13,939 nucleotides of DNA, taken from positions 1 to 13,939 of the forward strand of contig LSSK01001121.1 in the NCBI GenBank assembly GCA_001969505.1, written 5' to 3'. The notes under the pieces were generated by a model. The model saw only the letters and a list, made by a program, of their open reading frames with translations, was not told the DNA's origin and searched no databases. The position numbers and the translations under genes were made by a program. This DNA comes from Zancudomyces culisetae. Lineage: Eukaryota > Kickxellomycota > Harpellomycetes > Harpellales > Legeriomycetaceae. Positions 1-8,560 of this stretch are shown here, piece by piece (within the stretch, counting starts at the first letter, position 1; each line of letters opens with the position of its first letter).

Positions 1-1566
1 TCACCCATACCAATGGAGTCGTGAGTCAGTATGTAGAGAACACGGAGTTTCTGGAGAGCACTGAGACGGGAAGCACCACAGGCGTAGCTGATAAAGTTAA
101 CAAAGGTTGAGGCAAAGGGAATGAGGCCACCGTAGGCAGCAATACCGTTACAGATGGCAGCCATTCCGTGTTCACGGACTCCAAAGTGGAAGTAGCGACC
201 GTCGTATGAGCCCAATTTGGTATCTTCGTGCTGGAATGTCTTTGCACCCTTCCACAAAGTCAAGTTGGAGTGGGTCAAGTCGGCTGATCCACCAAGAAGT
301 TCAGGGATTACTGGAGCAATGGCGTTCAATACTGCTTCACTGAGCTTGCGTGTAGCTACTGGTGGATCTGCTGGTGTGTATCTTGGCAAACTGCTTTCCC
401 AGTTGGCTGGAAGTTCGCCACGGAGAACTGTTCGTTCGAATTCGGCATAAAGCTCTGGGTGTGCGGCTTGGTACTTGGTCAACATTTGTTTCCATTGAGC
501 CTCTTGGTTCTGGCCGCGTTGTGAGCATTGATTGTAAAAGTCATAAACGCTTTCTGGTACAACGTATTTCTCAGGACCAAAACCAAATCTGGCCTTTACA
601 GAAACAATGTCACTGTCACCCAATGGGGCACCGTGGACCTTCTCGGTTCCTTCTTTGGCTGATCCGTATCCAATTGTTGTTCTGATTTTGATCAAGGATG
701 GTCTTCCTACTTCCTTGCGTGCGTTCTCTACTGCTGCTGCAATGGATTCTACACCACTATCACCATCGTCAACTGACTGTACATGCCATCCATATGATTC
801 GTATCTCTTCATTACATCTTCTGTAAATGCCAAGTCTGTAGAACCGTCAATTTGGATGTCGTTTGCATCATACAGTACTATCAAATTTCCCAACTTCAAG
901 TGTCCGGCCAATGAAGATGCCTCTGCAGATACTCCTTCTTGCAAACATCCATCTCCTACAATACAATATACGGTGTTGTCGATCACCTTGTACTCTCCAA
1001 CGTTAAATTTTGCTGCCAAGTGTCTCTCTGCAATTGCCATACCCACTGCGTTACATATTCCCTGTCCCAGTGGTCCTGTTGTTACTTCTATTCCTGGTGT
1101 TTCCAATCGCTCTGGATGTCCTGGTGTTTTGCTATGCAACTGTCTGAACTGCTTAAGGTCATCCATTGACAGATCATATCCCATAAGATGCAAAAGTACA
1201 TATTGCAATGCACATCCGTGTCCATTTGACAATACAAATCTATCTCTGTTAATCCAGTTTGGATCCTTTGGATTGGCAGTGATGAATCTGCTAAACAAAA
1301 CGTGTGCCATTGGTGCACATCCCATTGGTGCTCCTATTTATTTTATTTTATTTTATTTTAGTTCATTTCATTTTTGATTATGCCTTGCACTTTAGTATAG
1401 CTTCCATATAAACAAATTTCCAGCATTCTTGGACCTTTGTATTTCTTGAATATACATGTAGTATTTCTATAAACTTACCTGGATGCCCGGAGTTTGCTCC
1501 TTGGACAACATCTGCTGCCAGACATCTGATTGTATCTATTGACAATTGATCGATTTCGCTAACCAT
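1..1566 (-). CDS. TKL1: Transketolase, N-terminal two thirds (partial, one intron)
   Basis: Transketolase moves two-carbon ketol units between sugar phosphates in the non-oxidative pentose phosphate pathway, using thiamine diphosphate (ThDP) and a divalent metal in the cytosol. Exon 1 is 1479-1566 and exon 2 is 1-1333, joined across a GT-AG intron. The join restores the GHPGAPMG motif (His28), which supports it. About 473 codons are visible. Landmarks in order: His28, SNGHG (His68), GPLGQG, the ThDP/metal motif GDG followed by a YDAND-type segment, then the pyrimidine domain with the catalytic glutamate in FGVREHGM (Glu417, close to yeast Glu418). The last residues at the edge are HDSIGMG (His467). 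Fungal transketolases are about 680 residues, so the C-terminal third lies outside the window. The ATG at 1566 fits the family's normal N-terminus and follows an A-rich leader. Codons such as AAC, GTC and ATC are frequent, as in highly expressed genes. All catalytic positions I can check are intact. Confidence 0.97.
1334..1478 (-). other. Transketolase intron (145 bp, phase 1)
   Basis: On the minus strand the donor is CCAG|GTAAGT and the acceptor AAATAG|GAGC. Removing the intron splits codon 30 as G|GA (Gly) and rebuilds the invariant GHPGAP motif. The 3' end is unusual: the stretch before the acceptor is a pentanucleotide repeat (TAAAA units, plus coordinates about 1335-1360) in place of a pyrimidine tract. 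Confidence 0.93.
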
Positions 1567-1767
1567 TTTTTTTTACTAAAGATAAAGCTATTCCGGAGAC
1601 TTTAAAATATCCCTGTTTTGTTAGATTTGGCCTTTTTTGTTTTCAAAAAAAGAAAATGTATTCATGGATTATATACCGCTTTTCATGAATTGTTTGGTAT
1701 TTTGATGATTAATGCACAACAAAATTCATCGTTATTTTTCCATCTGCGCCGCTTTGCTTGATTTGGC

Positions 1768-1829
1768 TTTTTTTTTTCTGTCTCCTCTCATCCTTCACCT
1801 CCTTTCCCCTCCCCCTCCCTCTCCCCCCA
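1768..1829. promoter_or_regulatory. 60-bp polypyrimidine tract upstream of transketolase
   Basis: The plus strand from 1768 to 1829 is almost pure T and C, starting T-rich and ending in C-rich blocks (CCCCTCCCCC-like). On the transketolase strand it is a G/A tract about 200-260 bp upstream of the ATG. Such tracts often mark nucleosome-poor fungal promoters, so a role in the transketolase promoter is plausible but inferred. It ends in CCCCCCAG, which would also look like a plus-strand 3' splice site, but no coding exon follows. Confidence 0.4.
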
Positions 1830-4800
1830 GACTCCGCTTCCCTCATCAGAGGCACTTTTTGACTTTTTGATTTGTCAGTAACAAATTCTGCCATTCAAAA
1901 CGAAAATTTTTTTTTGTGAGTTTTGGGATAATACTCGCCCTTTTTGTTATTATCATGTTTGGGGGCTATTATTGACGCATTAATTCTTTTAATAATCCTA
2001 AATAATAACATGCGCATTCTATTATATTATTAGATAATATTCAGGTTAAAAAAAGCAACTTCATTTATTGCTTGAAAATATGTGCAGCGAATAAAACCCC
2101 AATAAATAGATTTCAATGTATCGATGACTAAAAAAAATTAAAAATTCATACTGCGAAATAGTCTTTTTGTGTCCCCCCCGCCTATTTTTTTACTCTAGCA
2201 TTTCTCTCTTTAATTTTACGCCTTTTTTTACCTCAACCTTTCACCTCTATTTTCGGCTATTTTTTCTTTTTTTTTTACCTCAAATGGGAATAAAATTCAA
2301 CTTACAAAGAGCTGAGAGTAACATGACACCTTTGCTTACAAATTTGGCAAAAAGGATTATTAATGTGGAACTTCTTGGAATAAGTGATATATGTATGTTT
2401 TCAAAACTCTACACCAACCTCTTGCCTCGTATTTCTTTATAACAAGGCCTAATAAGCGCTAGGGCCCATCGGTAGCCTTGCTTTCTTCCTCATCTGTGCA
2501 ACTGAGAAAAGGGGGAGGTATGTGTGTTGTAAGTTTATAGGTATAATAAACCTATCCCTAATTCCTACCTGGTTCTTCTCCGCTCTATGCTTCTGAATGA
2601 TCGGTGCTTTATTTCTTTTGTAAATAAAACCCAGCACTTCGCTTCACTCTTACTGAAATCAACCCTTCATCTTCACCCTCCTCCTATTCCGCACCTTCAA
2701 CCTTTATTACAATAAACTACATTTTTTCCACATCCCACAAGTATTACACCCTTCCCCATTTTTACCAAATGCCCTGTGGTCGACGGAATTTTAACAAAAA
2801 TGAATACACAGAAATGATATGGTCGTGTGGGTAGCTCTAGTATACATACACTCCTGGTTTGGCTATCTACCCCTATGCAATAATCAGCTTGATAATAAAA
2901 CCATATCAACTCCTCCTCTTTCCTCTCTCCTTACTATTCAAATCCATAACATTTTCTTTTGAGTGCACCCAAAAAGAAACTATTAGAACCATTACAACAC
3001 CATTTTCCTCATACCCTGACTAGGATCCAATTATCGCACACGAGTAGCATATTTCTTAGCTAATACCAGTAAATCACAATACCAACCAATAAGGAAACTA
3101 ACCCGTAGATCCGGCAACCAGTATCCACTCTGTTATCTTTTTGTAATCTTATCTGCTCTTAATCTGCACACAAACATAGAAATATGTTTTATTCTCTTGT
3201 AACGTTTTATTATCGCATTTTTTTCTCTGCCTCTTTTTCTTTTTCTTTTTCTTTTTCTTTTCCCACATTGGATTTTTTAGGTTGAATGTTATTGAACCTG
3301 TATGTAACGAACAGGAAACGAACCTATATATTGAGTTTAGCCTACGTACAGGGGGGAGTGGTGGAGCAAATAATAGCCTGTTCATGATATCTAGGCCAAT
3401 CGAAGTTATTAACGCGCCTGTTTTCAAGTAAACCCACCTGTAATCGACCTCCATCAATATGTCTATCTATTAAATAATACCAATACCTGCGCTCAAACAC
3501 AAAATGTAAGATTTTTTTACTTTTGGCCTTTTGGCAAGCATCTAAAACTATTAAGGTCAATGGACCACCAAGTTCCAATGCAAATATTGATATGTGGGTG
3601 GCAGTACTTGCCAAACTGCCATTGGTTTATTTCGTTTTCTTGAAATTATGTCGATCTCCACCGAGTTCAAAGCTATTTTACTAACACCAACACAAATTCA
3701 CGTCATTAAAGATCCTCCCTGTATTTGGTAATAGCGATTCACACTTCATTTTTCTGATACATGATTTTTTATTTTGCTATTTATTTGGTAAATCAGAAAC
3801 TACATTTCAAAATACCCAAAAATATAACCTTAATAATACTGTAGGAAATAATCCTCCTCTGCTTGTAAAAAAAAAAAACTAAAACAAAAAATGAGCGGAG
3901 CCAGAGATCTCAAAACCCTGCGCCATCTTCTCCTGTGTATATACGCACGGGAATGAAACTTATATTTCGACTCAACCTCTACCTACTCCTTCTTATTCAC
4001 CATTGTACTTTTGGTGGCTCTTTTGTTGGTATTTGGTATCTTACAGTTGTTACAATTACAAACCAAATAGTAGTGGTTGGACCTTTTCCTATGCTCACAC
4101 TTTTCTTGAGATAACATTGTTTTTCGCTTGTATCTAGCTATCACAGTGCTATATTGATGGCTTACTGCAACTCTGTTCTATTGGGTAAAAGCGCACCGTT
4201 ATAGTTGAACGAAAATATTATTTATATGTATATTTTATCCAAAGCTATGACCACTCTACAGTTGAACCTACAGCTTGGTCTGTGTCAGCTCACACAAACA
4301 GACATGGATAGGGAAAATGTACGTTGATATACAGCATACTTGGCAAACTTACCCTGTTTTACAAAAGCGCTAACTATACCGTCTAGTGGTTTGACAAGTT
4401 TTGCTTACGCAATATGTATACACCCTATGTATCCTGACAAAAAAATCAAGTGATAAAATGTAAAGTTATTTTTTGTAGTAGTTTAGCCAGAAACAATTCT
4501 AATGATGTTTTTATATACTTTTTACATGCTTTGCTACCAAATACATTGTTTCTTTTTTTTTTGGATTGATTTCCGCATCATTTTTGTTAGTTAGCTTTTT
4601 ACATTAGAACAAATACCTGTTTTAGCTGAAAGGGCTTCAATTTACTCATTATTCCACAAAAGCGATAAAAAAAACAAAAAAAACAATAGCAATTAAAGGA
4701 AACAAGCAGTCATAAAGCCAGCACACAGTCAGATGCATGTTTATTAATATTATCTGCGTATATGCAATTCATAGACCTTTTAAAATGATCAAAAAGTTTT

Positions 4801-4840
4801 CCTTGTCACATAATTTCGTTAGTTGTAAATCACATTAGAT
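1830..4840. other. Intergenic stretch with no convincing gene
   Basis: This is about 3 kb of AT-rich DNA. The longest open frames are below about 105 codons; several begin only at TTG and have low-complexity or lysine-run translations. From about 2160 to 2290 and 2640 to 3000 the plus strand is rich in T and C, so the minus strand is purine-rich as transcribed strands often are. Splice-like signals occur on the minus strand, for example a donor near 2568 and a pyrimidine-rich acceptor near 2506, but joining them gives no recognisable protein. A non-coding or decayed transcript is possible. Confidence 0.5.
3233..3262. repeat. (CTTTTT)n hexanucleotide microsatellite
   Basis: About four and a half tandem copies of CTTTTT, broken at the right end by a short TTTT unit and then CCC. 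Read on the minus strand it is a GAAAAA repeat, which produces a lysine run in a spurious open frame. It is a simple repeat with no evident function. Confidence 0.85.
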
Positions 4841-5056
4841 ATGGCCAGTGAAAATCGGTTGAATTACCTGGCCGATGAAGCTTGTTGCTTCAATAAAAAG
4901 TTTGTTCTAGCTAACACCAAAGTTGCCAATAATTACTCGAAAAAAGAACCTCCCACTGAAATATGTTGCTCCGAGATGAGGAACAATAATGATTCATCCT
5001 CCCCTCTCCAACTCGCAATTTGTTTCATAGAGGAGTCTTCTTTTGAGATGATATAA
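4841..5056 (+). CDS. Small uncharacterised ORF (71 codons)
   Basis: This ORF starts at an ATG with a favourable context (GATATGG) and runs 71 codons to a TAA. I do not recognise the product. The translation is polar, with an N-terminal MASENRLNYLADEACC, five cysteines in all (two adjacent pairs) and a Ser/Asn-rich middle; there is no membrane segment, signal peptide or repeat. Its codon use resembles the surrounding AT-rich DNA more than the transketolase or ribosomal gene. It may be chance, a small gene, or one exon of a larger gene whose partners I could not find. Confidence 0.2.
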   Translation: MASENRLNYLADEACCFNKKFVLANTKVANNYSKKEPPTEICCSEMRNNNDSSSPLQLAICFIEESSFEMI

Positions 5057-5488
5057 AACTTGCTATAAAATATTGATTAGGTGTATTACGTGCCTTTAGA
5101 ACCATATTTAGCTTGCAACAGTGCACAGCTAATTTCAGATTATACCAACTTATCCGCCCCTCTTAAAAATAAACATATATATACTGAATGAATTTTCAAA
5201 GTAGAGTAAGACCTGCTCTTTTCCATATGTTAATCATATGTTTCTTATTGAGAGACAAGCCATATATTTCCTATTATCTACCATTTTGTTTCAGTTATAT
5301 AGTAAGAATTCTTACATCCTAACCCCCTCCCCACATCGGCTTCGGAAGGTTCGGAGGCGCATAAGAGGAGAGGACTAGAAAAACAAGGCCAAACAAGTCA
5401 AAGTCACCATATTTATGCTAAGTATGCGTAACAGTTGCATTTTGGGGAAGTAGGGGAGGGGGTACTACTGGTTTCGGATGAGTGCGGA

Positions 5489-5734
5489 TTATGTTATTCG
5501 ATGATAAGATGATGTGATATTGTTTTTTATTAGGTGTTTGAGAAGAATGACCAACTGGAAAAAAAAAATATTGTATACTATCACCCCAAAACTTACTCCC
5601 TTCCAAAAGCCCACTAAAAAAAGACAGCTTACCTTGACGTGGATTACACCAAATTCTTGTCTATTAATGATGAGACTGTTATGAAGCTGAAATGGTTGGC
5701 TCAACCGTAAACTATAGTTTACCCCATCTAACAT
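5489..5734 (-). CDS. Candidate spliced micro-ORF (55 codons) of unknown function
   Basis: On the minus strand an ATG at 5734 opens a frame interrupted by a textbook intron: donor CAAG|GTAAGC and a T-run acceptor TTTTCCAG. Exons are 5633-5734 and 5489-5554. The spliced product is 55 residues, starting MLDGVNYSLRLSQPF; I do not recognise it. The 78-bp intron is a multiple of three without a stop, so the unspliced frame is also open (81 residues). An in-frame TAG lies just before the ATG. The ORF is downstream of the 5846-6403 gene on the same strand, so this could instead be that gene's 3' UTR with an intron. Unlike the other introns here it would be phase 0 and end in CAG, which lowers confidence. 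Confidence 0.3.
   Translation of the reverse strand: MLDGVNYSLRLSQPFQLHNSLIINRQEFGVIHVKVSCLFLVGFWKGVSFGVIVYNIFFFQLVILLKHLIKNNITSSYHRIT
5555..5632 (-). other. Candidate intron in minus-strand transcript (78 bp)
   Basis: It has a GTAAGC donor and a long T tract ending in CCAG, the strongest pyrimidine-tract acceptor in the window. It could sit in a small gene or in the 3' UTR of the adjacent minus-strand gene. Sequence signals alone support it. Confidence 0.5.
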
Positions 5735-5845
5735 CCTCTATTTCCCAAAGAATTTAATTTGTATAGAAGAAAGATATATACTACAATTGTGAATCATACC
5801 ATGAGGCCAAACGCAACAAAAAAAAATCTACTGCCAAACAGTTAG

Positions 5846-6403
5846 CTACACTTCAAAAAATTCAACTCTATAAACCAAGTTGGTGCCATTTATCTCAATT
5901 TGTTCAGCTTTGACTTGCTCTCTCTGAGCTTTTATCAAGATATACATTTTATCATTAAGAACTATTTGTGTAGAGTCGAGTACCTCTGCTTTTACATCTA
6001 TTATTTCGCTACTCCCACCTGTGATCCCTTTTATTTTCATCAAAATCGTATGTAGCCCAAAGTTAGATGCGCCAAGTACCTCGAATCGAACAAGAATCTG
6101 AGCAGAGTTTATTATTATTTTACTTAGTGTCACCCCTTCAACTACAATCTTTTGGGAGTAGTATTTTTCCACGTCTTTGTCTAGTGGAAAATACAACTTG
6201 GCATACCTTTCTGTTGAAAAGTCAATAAAGCAAAGATAGTCTTTCAGTGACTCTTTAATAAGGTCAAGTTGAATCAAGGCGGGGTGGTTCTCATCGAATA
6301 TTACATATACATGTCTGGGGGTACTATGTTGCTCGTCTTTCACGATATCCTTTTCGATAACCCATCGAATCGATTTTATTTGAGTCTTGGTTAAATCTGG
6401 CAT
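5846..6403 (-). CDS. Orphan 185-residue protein, predicted tandem RRM-like folds
   Basis: This is an intact 185-codon ORF with ATG in an A-rich context (six A or T bases then ATGCCAG) and a TAG stop. I cannot name a family. Reading likely secondary structure by eye, residues about 28-92 follow strand-helix-strand-strand-helix-strand: HVYVIF, a helix through LIQLDLIKESLKDY, LCFIDF, AKLYFPL, a short helix, then KIVVEGVTL. Residues about 100-182 repeat that order, with DKMYILIKA in the RNP1-like position. Two RRM-like or ferredoxin-like domains are therefore plausible. The style resembles the ORF1/gag-type proteins of fungal retroelements, but no zinc knuckle and no reverse transcriptase is nearby, so it may be a solo remnant, a domesticated copy or an unrelated gene. 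Only one tryptophan, and no signal peptide or membrane segment. The intact frame argues for function or recent insertion. Confidence 0.65.
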   Translation of the reverse strand: MPDLTKTQIKSIRWVIEKDIVKDEQHSTPRHVYVIFDENHPALIQLDLIKESLKDYLCFIDFSTERYAKLYFPLDKDVEKYYSQKIVVEGVTLSKIIINSAQILVRFEVLGASNFGLHTILMKIKGITGGSSEIIDVKAEVLDSTQIVLNDKMYILIKAQREQVKAEQIEINGTNLVYRVEFFEV

Positions 6404-8560
6404 TTTTTTGTCTAAGAAACTGTGGTTCTTCTGAAGGTATACAGCTCGATCTCTCTTAAAAGTGGGTTGGTATATCAGCCAGATAAAAACTATGCTTTTT
6501 TATAGTAGATATAATTAAAAAAGGAATGTCTTTTGTACGACTAATATATTCTGTAGGGAAACAAAAAGCATTGACAGAGGGGAAAATTTTTTTTAGATTA
6601 GCAAGATTTCGTTAATTTTTCTGAGGTGGCTGAAACTTGATATGATGGAGCTATGTGGTAATTACAAAAACCAATGCTTATGCTCCAATGTTTTCACTTT
6701 TAGACGTGGTATATCATAAGTATTCTGGAATAGAGGAAGTATAGAAAAAAGAAAAAAGATAGAATTATTTGTTTGTTGATGGTTTTGCTTTATTTCTTTT
6801 TTTTTTTTTGCTTTTTGATCCAATATTGTGTTTTTGATCTGGTTAAACACATCCTGAAATGTTTTTTAAATAATGCTTAACAGTGATCACGGGAGCAGGC
6901 TAAAAATACAAAAACTAAAATTGTAATGAAAGCGATTCAAAAAGTGTTAGCTACCTTCGCAGTTTTTCAAGTTGTACACTGAAAAAAATCTGTTAACCTT
7001 TTTTTTTATAGCAAAGTAATAGCAGGATTTGGATGCAGTGCTTCAACGTGTTGAGATATCGTACTTGCGTTTATAGCCAAAACTCCCTTCAAAAAAACAA
7101 AAAAATAGTACGGAGTCACATTTAATGGTAGTTATAGGCAGTTGCATACACGAGAAATGCACCATTATTAGCAAAAACACACATAGGGTGTACCATGCCC
7201 GGTGTAGAATCAATGTCCATGTAGGGAGAAGTATGGTGCGGTTACGAAAATAACATTTCTTGAGAATAAATGTATTTGTTTATTCAGAAATGTATAGATA
7301 TCAGCATCTTATTGCAAAAAATGTTTTCTTGGATTGGTTTTTATCTAATTATTTTTGTGAATATGTCGTAAAAAAAGTTATATTCTAAAATGTAACAAGT
7401 AATCGTTATTGTGGTATTTCGAAAGCACATAGTAGTGGGCCAAGAGTTTTTTATTTTTTGCACACATTACTCATACTCTCCATTAACATTTTCAAGCCTT
7501 AAACACATTCTTGACGGTTTTCTTTTGTGTAAATATTTAAAAACGTTTTTGTAGAAAAACATGATGGAAAAATGACAAAATATTTAGCAATAAAACTAAG
7601 GATAATCAGAGCCATACCCCATTCTTTTAAGTTTGCTAAAAATGAAAAAAGGGCGGAACTAAAGTTTATCTGAAAAGTGGCATTGATGGAGTATTAAGCA
7701 TCTACTAGAGCCACTAATAACCGTATAGAAACTAATTTACTCACTAGATATCAGGTAACTTATTTATTTGAGTTTGTGCATATATATGGTGCCCTTTCAA
7801 GCAGGTATGTTGTATACATGTGACGAGAATTCTGTCCAAGTATGCAAAAGAATGTGTTTTAAAATAGCATATTTGATACATATTCTATTTCGAATAAAAT
7901 TACGGAAAAAAGCTCCAAAATGCCAACTAATTTTACACAAAATAATAAACCTAAACAATTCTCAGAACAATGGCTCGAATAGTTCTATAATTAAGCATAT
8001 AAACATATTTACATAAGAAAAACAATAGTCTAGGAGGGGAAATAGAAATAGAGGATGAATACACCCGCAAAAGTATAGTAGCTAGCAACGAACCCGAGTG
8101 ATAGGATTGAACCACAATATTGGAGTTCACAATAGAGATCACTACAGTTAAGATAAAATTCGGGAAAAAATAAAATTGTGGTGGGGCAAACAAACAATCA
8201 AAAAACAACTACCGAAAAAAAAAGCAAAGAGATAGATAGGCATTCTGTTTTGTATATTAGCTTGGAGAAGCACTTTTTTGTGAGCTACAGCTATTTACTT
8301 GTAATTTAGGAGATATTTGATCAAAGGAGCGAATTTTTGAAAGTGAAACGCTGTATATGGTAGCTTCGAAGTACTTGGACATTTTCTACACTTTATATCA
8401 CAAAAACTAGGAATTGAGGATTCTGGTAATACAAATCCTAAAAATAAAAACCAAAATTCGGTAGTGCATTCAAAATAGTACCACTAGAATATCAAAAAGC
8501 TAAACCAAGACGTTTAATCTCAGGAGCAGCATACAATAAGCGAAATTTAAAAACAGAAAA
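6404..8560. other. AT-rich intergenic stretch, no gene seen
   Basis: About 2.2 kb between the minus-strand ORF at 5846-6403 and the plus-strand gene at 8561. It contains many A and T homopolymer runs and no open frame with convincing codon use; the longest candidates start at TTG or are hydrophobic shadows of A-rich DNA. I specifically looked for a SPRY-type exon belonging to the downstream gene and saw none. Promoters for both flanking genes should lie here, but I cannot point to a specific element. Confidence 0.5.

Noticed and set aside
607-1377. 256-codon plus-strand ORF
   Set aside because: It is the antisense shadow of the transketolase exon, whose motifs are unmistakable on the other strand.
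3149-3614. Two overlapping minus-strand ORFs of about 90-102 codons
   Set aside because: Both begin only at TTG, one contains a lysine run from the microsatellite, and neither resembles a known protein.
6072-6127. Short stem with a T-arm-like GTTCGATTC loop on the minus strand, with 7 of 7 end pairing
   Set aside because: Only 56 nt long, so too short for a nuclear tRNA, and it lies inside the intact orphan ORF.
4419-7194. A 12-bp inverted match (TACACCCTATGT at 4419 and its complement at 7183) that could be transposon ends
   Set aside because: Matches of this length are expected by chance in 14 kb; the flanks do not match and there is no target-site duplication.
8093-8164. A 72-nt minus-strand stretch laid out like a tRNA: box A 10 of 11, box B GGTTCAATCC, acceptor ends pairing 6 of 7, and a TTGTGAA loop (would-be His anticodon)
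   Set aside because: The anticodon stem does not pair at all and the D and T stems are poor. It is more likely chance or a very decayed tRNA/SINE head. A covariance-model scan would settle it.
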